64,000 nucleotides of DNA from assembly GCA_009760855.2 (NCBI GenBank), contig WPIO01000024.1, positions 2,040,001 to 2,104,000 of the forward strand, in the 5' to 3' direction. This DNA comes from Cristatella mucedo. Its lineage: Eukaryota > Bryozoa > Phylactolaemata > Cristatellidae. Both the position numbers and the translations under genes were made by a program. Below the pieces are notes generated by a model that saw only the letters and a list, made by a program, of their open reading frames with translations, was not told the DNA's origin and did not search any database. This document shows positions 35,121-46,740 of this stretch, in pieces; position 1 is the stretch's first letter; each line of letters starts with the position of its first letter.

Positions 35121-35931
35121 AAAATTTAGGTACCTTAAGGGCCGCCCAGCGAGAGGCAGCTGGAGAGCCGCTTGAGAATTTTGGGCTTTTCCGACCACAG
35201 CAAGATCATGCCGACCCTGTTGTTATTGTAAAATGCCTGCTCGGGGCTCAGGCAAAATTAATGCTCCTCCTCGGACGACGGCTGCCATCCAAGTTTTAGA
35301 CGGCTCGGTCGAGGTGGTAATGTGTGACTATGCTGAAGCAAGCATCGGAGATCACAGCATGACTTTCGCAGTAGCTCGTGCGATGGATGCCTTCATATGG
35401 AAACTAACTAATCAAAGGTCGGCTTTGGACTACAGCTTGAATGGATAATGAGCCTATGCAAAGTGTGGCAGACGGCAGGCGAACACACATAGCTTCATTA
35501 GAACTTTTCCAGCTGACTGCTGGACAGCCTCAGGCACAAGCCACGCCCGACAAAGTTAGTGGAGGTGCCGTGGCAGAAGGAAAATTCACTGGGTGTCAAG
35601 CTTTACGTAAGGTGCAAGACGGCTGACCTGCAGCAAGCAGTTTATTGTCCCTCGAAAGAGCAGAGCAGGCCTGCTATATTTTAAGCCCTATGTTGCCCGA
35701 TACCCTGCCAGCTCCTTGGTAGGCCGCCGACTGGCCCCTGGCCACCTGGCATACAGTGTACTCCAAAGAGCCATGGTTAGTGCAGTGCTGAGGCTGCACA
35801 GCATAACACACCTGGGCAAGCCTTGCCGTGAGGGCACTTTTTCCGTCGGCTGGGGCTGTCCTTGTGACTCGTTTCAGCACTTGCTTGCTTAATGTTCAGC
35901 TTGATTTCGCCCATTTTCAGACGGGATATCG
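35121..35931. other. Unassigned sequence, moderately GC-rich
   Basis: Three frames overlap on the plus strand (35039-35299, 35233-35448, 35441-35626), and one lies on the minus strand (35674-35880). None has a recognisable domain. It could be a remnant of a polyprotein-type element, but nothing diagnostic was seen. Confidence 0.35.
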
Positions 35932-36112
35932 GGTTAGCCATGATGGCATACTAGTAAGGCCGTTGCTTTTCACGACTTCAGTCCCGAGGTTGTAGGTTCG
36001 AATCCTGCAGTGGGCGATACTTTATCTATGCTGCAAGCGGCGGTTATAATTGTAAAAGCTCTTCTGTCGCTATACAAAAGAGGCCGTTAAATCAGCTACT
36101 ATATTTCCAGCT
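35932..36112 (+). repeat. SINE-2 copy with clear A and B boxes
   Basis: TTAGCCATGATGGCATACTA fits an RNA polymerase III A box and GGTTCGAATCC (about 35995) is a canonical B box, at tRNA-like spacing. It is followed by CAGTGGGCGATACTTTATCT, CTGCAAGCGGCGG and CCGTTAAATCAGCTACTA, shared with 20365-20490 and 21483-21675. The best copy of this family in the window. Confidence 0.75.
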
Positions 36113-36454
36113 ACCTATAGATCTGCTGTACAGCTTGATTCGTTTCCATAGTTGCCATAGCCATACCTTCATCCGTAATTTAGCATTAAAATAGACCCTA
36201 GCCTGGAGACGTAGCTTGATTTACTTCTCAGGCAGCTCATAACCAAATGACGTTTTCGTGAGTTCACCTTCGGACCTGAAAATTGTCTGGAATCCGACTG
36301 ATTTGGCTGTTCAAAGCATTCACAGGCCTCGGCTAAGCATAGAATTTAAATTGTTGATCGGAAGCCACCCTGTTACTTGCAGCACCTAAATATTTACACA
36401 CTGACCGTGTATTCCTCGTTTTTCTCTATTTCAACCAATTTAGAATGATATTAC
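36113..36454. other. Unassigned sequence
   Basis: No gene or repeat was recognised. Confidence 0.35.
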
Positions 36455-36957
36455 TAACGTACTTGGTAAAGCTCACTCAGAGAATTAATCTCTTTCCAGT
36501 CGCTTTACATTAGCTGCAAAGGGAAATGCAATTGAATGGTAAGTAAAATCATGCTTGAAAAACAAACAAAATGAATAAAATGGTTAGAGTGACATGCACA
36601 GGGTCAGCATGCAAATGTGGTTAGTGGCAGCATGCACAGTGTCAGCACGCATAAGCACATCAAGGACGAATCACAGGGACCCACTAAATGCTCTCCTAAA
36701 TAGGTGTGTTTTTAAGTTCCTTTTAAATGTGGTCAGGTCAGGCGATGTTCTGATGCAGATCGGAAGGGAATTCCAGGCTTTGGGATCATACGAACTAAGT
36801 GCACGGTCTCCAAAGTATTTAAGGTTTATACGAGGCGTTTCTAGGCTGTTGGATTCCAAAAAGCGGGTAGTACGATGCTTGGCCTGATGGGGTAGTATAT
36901 CTGAGAGGTAGGTTGGAGCCATAGAATGAAGGGACCTAAAAGTGAGCGACAAAACCT
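36455..36957 (-). mobile_element. LINE-A copy, 3' end and C-terminal domain
   Basis: Starts at the complement of the 3' hairpin (AAAGCTCACTCAGAGAATTA), continues through the untranslated region, then an open minus frame at 36952-36671 ending in FKRNLKTHLFRRAFSGSL. The frame has few changes, so this is a relatively well kept but strongly truncated copy. Confidence 0.9.
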
Positions 36958-39850
36958 ATTTATCAGACAGGATAGACGAAGTAAGGATGTTCAAGTTAAA
37001 TGACACGTGTGATGTTTAAAACTTGGTGCTAGTCTTTGTTTCATCGATTCCTACTTGTCCTTCATTTTCCCCATGCCTTGCGAAAATACTGTGATGAATT
37101 ACTACAAGAATAAACTTATGACAGTTGCTAATCCGTAACGATTACTTTTGCTATGGATCTTGTGCAAAGGTTAGCCTCGCGTTGTGAGACCTAGATCAAT
37201 CTATATTTTTATGATAATTGGTACTTTTTACTAGAGGTATGTTAACCTATTAGTGGTACCTCTAGTTTTATTTACTGTTGTTAAAGCTTGACTTTAAGTA
37301 AAGTATCAATAGCTACAAGTCCAATTTATCAGACCAATTATCAATCCAATTTATCCAAGATATTTATCAAAGTTACTGCTTTTAACATTTCGGAATATAA
37401 TTCTACAAAGCCAAATGTAAAAATGTGCGCAAACTTGTGTAGTGCCACAGTTAACGACTTTGATAATAGGACCACTTTTTTGGCTGCCTATCAAGCATCG
37501 ACTTGATTTTTAGATCGTAACAGACTTCCTGGCTGTTTTACTAGCTAGCACCAACCTATTTATCGTCGGTAGCATTTACCAGTCCACCTCTTTTCTTCGG
37601 TGGGCTCACACACTATTCCACACCACTGCAAGCTCAATTACGCACCATCTGCTCCTCATCAGCCGCTTATCTCGCTGTCCTACTTGCTATTAATAAATTT
37701 GTGATATGTAATAGGCGATCGAGCCTTCAGCTCGAATGCATTACAAGGTTGAAACACGATACTTGCTAGGGTCACAATATAATAATAATTTGCATGATTT
37801 CAGTCTCGGCTGAGGATGCATGTTTTCCGGCCAGCTTTCTCATTTTTTAGTGAGCTTATCTTTTTACAGTGTGCTTTTGGAAATGCATTTGCATGATTCA
37901 CTTATTTTTACTAGACTGATATATTCCTAGCTGGTCTCATTAGTAAAATGTTTTTAAACTCCTTTACGACTGATACAAGTCAAAACAGTTATTTTTTCTG
38001 CGAAATTTCCTTTTGGGGTCACAGCAATCGTACTTTCAAATCTCACATTTTTGTTGGTTGGGCCTGGTGAAGACGTCCAATAAACACATCCTACATTCTT
38101 ATTCCGGAACATGAATCAGTGAGAGTTAGGTGGAAAAACTGCAAAGTAGTATCCATTGAACAGCTAATTATGGATGCCTTGATTAAGCATTTTAGTGTAT
38201 ATTTCAGAGAAGTAAAAGAGTAGAGATAAGTCATACTTTATCTGCAGCAGCACCTAGAGGCTGCATGGACCAAGCAGATCCCTTTTACTATGTGTGATGG
38301 CAATTTATTTAAACCAATGAGTTAAATTACTTCGCAAAAACATCCGTTAATATATAAATGGGCCTAAAAAGCACAGTTTGGTATACCTGGGCCAATCAAG
38401 ACCAGCCCTGGACCTCTCACTTGATTTGTAAACGGTTCAAAAGATTAGGAGAAAATAAGTTTACCAGCTTGCTACTTACTAAATGCAATTTCTAAAAAAA
38501 TTAATCGGTTAATTCTTAATAATTTTTTAATTCATACGGTTCCGTCACGTATACGTACTCGTAATGTGAGATAAATGAGCTATGAAGTTTAAAATCCAAC
38601 GTGCAGGCGAACAATTCACCACTCAAGCAACTACTGCCTCAGCATGGTGAACCATTAAAGGCATTCAATTTCTAAGAGCGAGATTTTTGTCACATATTCA
38701 TTTAGACAATTCAGTATCAACGCCGCCCCACACTACACTACCCTGAACTTCCATTCGAAGACCCTCTCGAGTGACATCGGCCATCTTCAGGAGATAAGTC
38801 AGCCAGATCTCAGCCTAGATATTGCACATCCAGATTCCAGTTTTATAGATAAAAATGAGGAGATGCAGCCATACCTTTTGCACGGAAAAATTTAAATGTC
38901 CGGTCATCGTACTTCTCTTGCCAAGTCAATTTCTGAGCTTCAGATATCTGAACTCAAAAAGTGGAACCCTGATGAATGAAAGTGAGAAAATGACAGATCA
39001 GAGAATGCGTTGCCAGATGGTTTTCCATCTTATGTAGTTTGGCAGATGAATGCTGCTTCTACAACAATATTACCGGTGACTTCGATGGTAAAGCGATCGA
39101 TAAAACCCTGGCAAACGGCGCCTAGTGAAAAAGAACTGATAAAAGAGCCTCAAGTAGGTAGGGTTGCTTGATAACGTGACCAAGTACCCGACTCTCCTTA
39201 TTGCCAACTCAATCTGCCCCATAGAGGACAATGCTGCTATCAGCCGGATTATGCTTAGAGCTTTGAATTACAGAGCCAATCACTGAAATGTCATTAAACA
39301 CCTCAACATAGTATCGTTCCTGGCGTACAAAGTGCTTCGTCTTTTCTTTTACTTTACATTTCGGCCAGCTGAGATAAAAAGATATATTTTTACAAAGATA
39401 CCGGCCAGCAGAAACCGGGTTCTTTTTAAGGAAGAAATGCATCGACATCGAGCAGCTAGTACGGCTCTTATGCCAGCACTGTGTAGCAAGTTATTTTTCA
39501 TCAATCAATGTATCAAGGTAAAAACTGAGCCAGCATTTTACAAGTATCTAAAGAAGCTTTTTCACAGCTGTTGAAAGCAAGGGTTAAAGCGAATTTCTAT
39601 GTGTGACAAGGGAGCTGAGATCGCAGAGTGTGATGAATTCAATAAAAGCTGAAGAGGATAGAAAATTCTTCTCCCAATAGTTCTTTTTAGTGGCTCACTG
39701 CTTTGTAGGCCATGACGCGGCTGAACACTATCAACAGCTGGCTCAAGCTCTCTTAAGTATTAATGGTTGAATGGAACGTCGAACGTCTCTAAAAGTTCAC
39801 ACTAGTTATTGTCGTCCCATGAATTCAAGCAGAAATCGGGTGGAGCATAC
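36958..39850. other. Unassigned sequence
   Basis: No recognisable gene over almost 3 kb. Short frames at 38855-39037, 39332-39574 (plus) and 39209-39448 (minus) have no family match by eye. Position 38700-39600 gives longer semi-open plus frames with stops and may hold an unidentified transposon relic. Confidence 0.4.
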
Positions 39851-39855
39851 TCATA

Positions 39856-39995
39856 ATAATGTAATAATGTAATAATGTAATGTAATGTAATAATGTAATA
39901 ATGTAATAATGATATAAATAAAATATATATAATACAACAATAATATAATAATGTAATGGAATATAATAATGTAATGGAATATAATAATGTAATAA
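39856..39995. repeat. AATGT/AATAATGT microsatellite
   Basis: Repeats of ATAATGTAATA with variation, interrupted by ATATATAATACAACA. The hydrophobic minus-strand frame 39802-40044 is produced by this simple sequence. Confidence 0.9.
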
Positions 39996-40059
39996 TGAGC
40001 TTTCTTTGGAAATTTATCTGCACTAATACTGGAAACCTAGACATCTAAACATAATAATC

Positions 40060-40505
40060 ATGCATTTGATATACCGCCCTCAGAGAACTCAATTTTTTTC
40101 TAGGTACTTTTTATTTGCTGCAAAATAAATAGGATCTAATGAACATATAAAACAAGGACACGATCAATAAACAACAAGAATAACGTCGTTAAGGGTGAGG
40201 CTAAAGGTTCAGCATGTAAGTACGTTTAGTGGCAGTACGTACAGTGTCAGCACGAATAAGCAAGTAAAGAACGAATCACATGAACCCACTAAATGCTGTG
40301 ATCAATAGATGCGTTTTTAGGTTTTTTAATGTGATCAATTAGGGAGTGTCTTAACTGAAGTGGGGAGGGATTTCCGGGCTTTGGGGGCATACGAATATAA
40401 GGCACGGTCTCCAAACGATTTGATGTACTTACAAGGTAAACAATTGGATTATGAAAAGCAGGCAGTACGAGGCTTAGCCTGATAGTGAGTAGATCTTTTT
40501 TATCT
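40060..40505 (-). mobile_element. LINE-A copy, 3' end, diverged
   Basis: Complement of the 3' hairpin (CCCTCAGAGAACTCAATTTT), then the untranslated region (GGCAGTACGTACAGTGTCAG) and the last codons (GAACCCACTAAATGCTGTGA), ending near AGCCTGATAGTGAGTAGATC. More diverged than the copy at 36455. Confidence 0.87.
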
Positions 40506-41924
40506 ACCCGTTTCATCTAACCGTTATGAATTGTAATTTTTATACGATGTTAGAGTAAATATCTGTTAATTTCATTCGTATTCGTACTGAAAAAAATGCC
40601 ACCCACGGGACGTTAAGTGGCTCCACCAATCATCAGAAATGGGGTTAGAATTTCAAGTCAATTCCAGTTCAGGTCACACTAGCAAAGTTTATAAGGAATA
40701 ATAGGTATTTTGTATGCTCCCGTCGCATAAGCAATTAATAAACGACAGTTGCTAACTAAAGAACTTTTGACAAAATGTTATAGTTATCATTGTTGCTTTT
40801 CTTAGGAGAATGGGCAAATGCAAACAACGAATCGTGCGAATGAAGTCCGCTTACACATATGTCCTTTGTAATAAAGAATATGTAAAAGGACTATCTTGTG
40901 TCTAAATTATATAGCCTACTTTATTTATCAGCGAGGAAAATCAGCGTGGCCCTCGAGAGAACACCAGAGTGATCTACTGCCTGCTTTAATCGCCACGCAT
41001 AAACTTGTTTGGCTATACCCTCATATACATTTAAGCTCTTTTGTGAAGCAATTACTTGGATTCTTTTTATTTTACAACGTTTCTGCAGTTCTGTAGAGAA
41101 GTTAGGAGAAACTACCTGACAAGGTTTGGAAATTACTTGAGACAGGTGCAAAACAACTAGTGGGTATAGTCATCTATGATTGCAGCTTACAGGTTGCTGA
41201 TTGCCTCATTTTTAGCATTAAGAAATCCAACTTATAATCCTAGTGCAGTAAAATAACCAAAACTCCGCATGTTTACAGTGACAGTATCTTCATGCTAGCT
41301 GCGTTTAGATTTTTGAAACCTTATGTTACTTGCTTCTCAGTCAGCTATTTTTAATAGGCTTGGATGACTGCAGTAGTGCACTTAGCTTCTTCATACTCAA
41401 AGCTGCTAGTTTGGTTTTTACAGCATTTTCAGACTTCGTGAGCAACTAAAAAATTAAATCAGAACAGAGGCGAAATATTAGACTGCACTGGAAATAGGAT
41501 CGCAGCCTATGAATTGCTGAAAGTAAGCAGGCAGGAATACCACAAATTAATGTATGGTCATCAAAAAAAGTCATAAAAAATACACTCTGAGCAATAAATC
41601 TTTAAAATAAGACCTCATCGGTTGTTTTTGCTATTCGTTTTCAAAACTAAGAAGTTTGTTACCTATACCGAACACGATAAATTTGGCTAACGTGAAGATA
41701 TAGATTGACAACCTGAAAACAAAAGCATGGGCGTTTGGGTATGTATGCCTATGAACTCCATTCATAATGACTCTTCAAGAAGTCCAGTATCTTTCCACGA
41801 AAATAAGCCTCGAGCTTTTATGCTAATTTTTCCTTCGGTTACCCCCAAAGAGTATGTAGTTGGTTTCTAATGTATGGCTAAAATCCCTTCTAAGTACCAT
41901 CGACAACATATATAAATTTATAAG
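40506..41924. other. Unassigned sequence
   Basis: AT-rich, with no gene recognised. The opposed frames at 40896-41096 (plus) and 40921-41151 (minus) overlap and neither is supported. Confidence 0.4.
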
Positions 41925-42062
41925 TAATTTATTTGTATAGCACCCCAAGAGAACTTAATCTTTATTCAGGCGCTTAACATATGCCTTGGGGCTCGAGCCA
42001 ACGACCTCAGCCTGACCTTGGTCGGGGCAAGCACCTTAGCCTCTGTACCAATCCAGGCTTGC
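41925..42062 (-). repeat. SINE-1, most complete copy
   Basis: On the minus strand: GGTACAGAGGCTAAGG (A-box-like), GTTGGCTCGAGCCC (B-box-like), then AAGCGCCTGAATAAAGATTA, AGTTCTCTTGGGGTGCTATA and an AAATAAATTA end. The tail has the same plan as the LINE-A 3' end: GCGCC, a short loop with GAGTTCTCT or AAGTTCTCT, and the complementary GGCGCT or GGTGCT, with an AT-rich terminus. Confidence 0.8.
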
Positions 42063-42369
42063 CTTTGCTTTGATAATGAATTCAGAAAATGCGGCTGACT
42101 CTGGCATTAGTACCACATCCGGTTCTTCAGAAAAAATTATTATAATTTTGCAAAGTGCCTAAGATCGATCTCTTGCTGCCAAATCCTCTCCAAAAAATTT
42201 CTTTCAAATCTACCTGGCTGAACACCTTAAGGTACAGCTGTTGGTCTTCAATACTTGAGATCAAATGCAGGGTCTACAGCGTATTGTAAAATAATTGCAT
42301 AATTGCATAATAATTGCATAATAAACTCAATTATTGATACAAAAATCGGGCGGCTATATTATCAAGAAC

Positions 42370-42427
42370 AGCAGAAGCGGAGGCCTTAAGGCATAGTGGG
42401 CAGGTTCGAATCCGGCAGAGAACTGAC
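42370..42427 (+). repeat. Possible tRNA-like fragment
   Basis: GGCAGGTTCGAATCCGGCAG contains a canonical B box, immediately upstream of the LINE-B start. An A box was not clear. Confidence 0.35.
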
Positions 42428-44631
42428 AAGCATGCTCCCGTTCGCTCTATCCGTGTTCAAAGTCGTCGACATTGCTTTCAATTTACAAAAAAACTCCTTA
42501 AGATGCACCGTGTTAAGCGCAGGCTAGAACGTCGTTTCAAGAAATCGGGGTCTGAGGCAGACCTAGTCAATTTTAAAGACTTCCTTCGAGTTTACACTCG
42601 AAAGCTTAAAAAAGCCAGGGCTTCTTTTTTCATTAGAAAACTGAATTCCTGCCAGTCGGACACTAAACAGATTTATAAGACAGTAAACCATTTACTGGCC
42701 AATGCTGTCAGGTCTGACTCCCCAGATAGTAAGAGCTCAGCCGAAAAGTTTTCAGCCTTCTTTACTGAAAAAATTGTGCACATTCGTGCCTCCATTAAGC
42801 CCCCTCCGACCAAAGCAATCGCCGTTCCTCAACCTGTGACCTTTCTTAAAAGGTTCTCTGATGTATCTGCCTGTGATGTGGCTGCCTTAACAAGGTCTAG
42901 CAAAAAGAGCTCGTCTCCTGAAGACCCTATACCTTCATCTCTGTGGTCTTCATTGGCAGACCAACTTAGCCCTGCCATAACCAAGATTTTTAATGCTTCT
43001 TTGGGAAAAGGGGTCGTCCCCAAGTCCTTCAAATCGGCAATCGTTAGACCTATTCTTAAAAAGCCTGGATTAGACACAGAGGTCCTAGAAAACTATCGTC
43101 CAGTTTCCCTCCTTCCGTTCTAATCAAAGATTCTTGAAAAAAATGTTGCTTAGCAGCTAGCTGAACATATTGAAAATAATGGAATGTCAGAAACATTTCA
43201 ATCAGGTTTCAAGAGGCAGCACTCTACCGAAACTGCTCTCCTCCGTGTTAACAATGACATTCTACGTGGCAACGACGACGGGAATGTCACTACCTTAGCT
43301 CTGCTAGATCTGTCTGCTGCCTTTGACACCATTGATCACGAAGTTCTGCTTGAACGATTGAGAACAACGATCAGTCTGGCAGTCGAAGCACTGGCGTGGT
43401 TTAAATCCTACTTGTCTGATCGTGTTCAATCCGTGTCGTGTGGGGGTCAGGTCTCAGTCATGAGAAGGGTCACCTGTAGAGTCCCTCAAGGGTCTGTACT
43501 TGGTCCCTTGCTGTTCTCCATTTATACGCAACCTCTGGGAAAAGTGATTAAGGCCCACTCAATAGGATATCACTTCTATGCTGACGATACTCAGTTGTAT
43601 GTGTCATTTAAACCGTCGGAATCTGCTGCAGCAACTGAGAAACTGAATGCTTGCCTTGCCGATATTCGATCCTGGATGTCGGAAAACTTCCTGAAATTAA
43701 ATGACGATATAACCGAACTGCTTCTCATAGGACACCCTAAGGGTGTGGCGGGATTAAAAGGCATTGCTGTTCTAATAGGTGATGCTATTGTGCGACCTTC
43801 ACCACGTGCTCGTAATCTAGGTGTCGTGTTCGACAGCTGCCTCAATTTCAGAAGCTTCATTCAGAAGACTGCCTCTACAGCTAGCCATCACATCCGATCC
43901 CAATCCAAGATTAGAAGCTGTCTCCCACAGTGGCTTGTAAAAAATTTAACTAGCTCTTTAGTTCTGTCTCGGCTTGATTATTGTAATTCCCTTTTGGCTG
44001 GGCTACCAAAGAAAGCTATTATGCCACTACAGCGGACTATGAATATGGCTGCAAGGCTGGTGTTCAAGTCCCAGCGGTTTGAGCACGTGTCACCTTTGCT
44101 GAAAGAGCTAGAATGGTTGCCGGTTGAGCAAAGGATACAGAGCAAAGTTCTTACGCTGACCCACAAGGCCCGCCACGGCTTGGCTCCTTCATACCTAGCT
44201 GAACTGCTGAATCAGTTTCAGCCTGTTCGCGCCCTCAGGTCCTGTGTGGACAATAAATTAGCTGTCCCATTCCTCTGCTTAAAGACAGTTGGCGACAGAA
44301 GCTTTAGCTCTGCAGGTCCTAGACTGTGGAACTCGCTTCCAAAATTCTTACACAACGACATCTACTCTGCAACTGCCGACTATGGCACATCTTTTTCAGT
44401 GGTCCTGAACTGCTACTTCTATGCTACTCACTACCTCAACTGCTCTCCTAACTCTGCTATGCTTCCCACTTTCTCTTTGTTGCGTGAGACGAAGTCTGTT
44501 GGCTACTGAATGCGTACCGAAAGCCTCTTTGGCTGTGAGTGCGCTATACAAAACTCTCCTGCGTAACACCCACATGGTCTTTATGACTTTGTGGAGTTAC
44601 TGACGGAGATACATTACATTACATTCCAACT
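42428..44631 (+). mobile_element. Best preserved LINE-B copy
   Basis: LINE-B is a second L2/CR1-type non-LTR element. This copy is 5'-truncated (no endonuclease) but otherwise nearly complete to a TACAT-rich 3' end (GGAGATACATTACATTACAT). Its untranslated tail of about 120 bases includes GTGCGCTATACAAAACTC. It carries the reverse transcriptase ORF annotated separately. Confidence 0.95.
42503..44509 (+). pseudogene. LINE-B reverse transcriptase, near-intact
   Basis: One frame runs from about 42428 to 44509 with only two stops, at 43121-43123 and 43151-43153. Upstream of them: basic linker (ERRFKKSG), SPEDPIPSSLW and ENYRPVSLLPF. Downstream: [52 protein letters not shown], the intact catalytic FYADDTQLY (about 43576), LKLNDDITELLLIG, NLGVVFDS and SRLDYCNSLLAGLP. 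The C-terminal domain ends GDRSFSSAGPRLWNSLP and SLLRETKSVGY. All core motifs of an RNA-templated DNA polymerase are present. The two close stops and the missing endonuclease mean the copy cannot move by itself. Confidence 0.93.
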
Positions 44632-44891
44632 GACTTTTCCGCTAGATAGTGCCTCCCATCCCCAAGACCTCCTTCACAAACTCGTCCGCACCTCCCAGTA
44701 CCAAGACCGTGCTGTTATTGGGCGGTGCTAAGCAGAACGTGCATATTTGTATAGTGGTGTTGGAAAAAGCCTCCCGTTCATTACCCAGCAAAGCACAAAG
44801 CAACATTCCCCGATAATTAGTGAAGAAGCAACTTACTCAGAGAGAATAGTTTACGTATCCTCCAACACTGGTTCCTTTTACGACTTATACG
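44632..44891. other. Unassigned spacer
   Basis: No feature recognised. Confidence 0.3.
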
Positions 44892-45080
44892 GGCGTCTCT
44901 AGCTTCTGCCCATATACGGGCGCCTCGATCCTCGTTGCCAAGATTGGCGCCTCCAGCATCTGCTCAGCGGCAGGCTATTTGGGCGTCTGCTCTGTGGCCG
45001 GCGCCCCCAGGTTCTACTTTGCTGCTGGCACCTCGAGCGTCTACTTCAAGGCGTGCACCTCTCGACAGGGCGTAGCGATC
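44892..45080 (+). repeat. 27-bp tandem repeat reading as a 9-residue repeat (7 units)
   Basis: Units start at 44892, 44919, 44946, 44973, 45000, 45027 and 45054, exactly 27 bases apart. Translated in one frame they read GVSSFCPYT, GASILVAKI, GASSICSAA, GYLGVCSVA, GAPRFYFAA, GTSSVYFKA and CTSRQGVAI. Nearly every unit begins GGCGCC or GGCGTC. The frame stays open to 45351. Units are well diverged, so the array is old. Whether it was ever translated is unknown; no start codon or known family was found. Confidence 0.85.
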
Positions 45081-46614
45081 GTCCTCTGCACTGTAGGCAC
45101 TGCCTGTGCTGAAACTTCTCCCTGGCGAGGGGACTATAACCCTGACCTTGTTGATGTTGCAGAATCTGCTTCGTCACACCATATTCACTGTAGTATTTTC
45201 TGCTCTAAATTGTGCAGCCCATCTAGAAGTTTGGGTATTCGAGAGATCCGTGTTCCACACAGTAGTTGCAGTAATCCTACACAGGTTTATGCTGCAAGCG
45301 TGATTAACCTTAAATTTTATTTTAAGAAATTGCGAATATTGCAACTATTATAAAGGTATTTTGCACTTTGCTTAAAGTCAATGAGCTTTATTACTGCAGT
45401 CAGTTACGAGGTTTGCCCGATATTACCAATGGCAGTCCGGAGTTTCTTTACGTTCTGCTGCTTGGGTATGTAGTGTCAGAATCCATATCACTTTAAATTA
45501 TGAGGTGCGAAGACTTATAGGCTGCTTATAATAGACTTTATCAATCCTGCAAAACTATTACGCAGTACGGCCTGGGCAAAGTTGAATTTACTAGATCTTT
45601 TAGTCATGTTCTGATCGATAAACATCAATTTATGCATTGCTTTGGTCAATGAATGAATCAAATAACTTTGTTCATATTATAGAAAACCATCAGACAGAAT
45701 AGACACTGTCGGTGTGCAGCCGAAGAGTGTTAGCAGTGGCTCAGACGGTAAGCAAGCTGAGTTCTTGGCACTAAGGTCAACTTTTCGACGCCTTGATAAG
45801 TCCCAAATAGTATGAGTAATAGCCTAAGAGCACGATTGCTTTTCACTATGTCGGCAATTGCTACAACTGAAACATGACAATTATCCATGCATTTGCCACG
45901 TATCTCAGGTGCCATGAGCCGTTACCTCACTAAATGACGAGTGCTCAAGGATCTGTCAACTGTTGTGTGCCAAATCTCGATCCAGGTGCTTCAATTACCA
46001 CTTAGGGGGCCTTTTTCCAACCTAAAAAGTGTTCCTGGGCATACACTACACATCAAGGCAAAACTATCTTTTTCTCATCCAGCAGGAATATTCTGGCGTG
46101 AGTCACTGTGCAAGCATTCGCCGAATCAGCCCCTTTGGGCTGTGCAACTAAGATGGCAATTGATCTTACGACACATTAGATTTCGCTTATAGTCTATTAA
46201 GGAGTCGTAGTTGTTCAAACTAGCCGTCACATTTACCCGGTAAGATTTTGCGATTGAAGATGACTAAGAATTTTTTCCGCAGGTCATCTGTAAGTTTCCA
46301 TACGGTACACATCCTAAGGTGAAGCAGAATATTTACGCCAAAAACGTCTTGTCTCATATTTATAATAGCTGCTATGATTGTGTTTTACCCTCATGGTAAC
46401 TCTTTCAGTTGGTCGTGTGGGCTGTGAATGCAACTCATAGGCAAAGGTATATACAGTGCTAACCATAAAAATTCTCGCACCTTGGGAATCCGAAAAAACA
46501 AAAAATTGCAGAATTTCTTTTTATAATCAATGTCTAAACCTAAATATGCCTCTATTGGATTAATTTTAGGTTGAAGTAAAACAGGCAGTGCATGCTGCCA
46601 CCTTGTCTTACTTA
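45081..46614. other. Unassigned sequence
   Basis: No gene recognised. A weak tRNA-like stretch (AGTGGCTCAGACGGTAAGC at about 45735) could be a SINE-2 scrap, but no B box was found. Confidence 0.35.
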
Positions 46615-46740
46615 AGATTTATTTAAAAAGCACCCTAAGAGAACTTAATCTTTATCGGGTGCTATACACATTCACGTCAGGGATTGAGCCTACGACAATG
46701 GTAATTAAACGCTACCACCTTACTGCTTGGCCAAATCTGG
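46615..46740 (-). repeat. SINE-1 copy
   Basis: On the minus strand: GTAAGGTGGTAGCG (A-box-like), GTAGGCTCAATCCC (B-box-like), then GATAAAGATTAAGTTCTCTT and AGGGTGCTTTTTAAATAAAT. Body shorter than the copy at 41925. Confidence 0.75.

Noticed and set aside
36040-36060. tRNA gene at the SINE-2 (35932-36112)
   Set aside because: A and B boxes are present, but the sequence does not fold as a full cloverleaf by eye and similar copies are dispersed, so it is a SINE.
39802-40044. Hydrophobic minus-strand membrane protein
   Set aside because: The repeated ITLLY residues come from the AATGT microsatellite.
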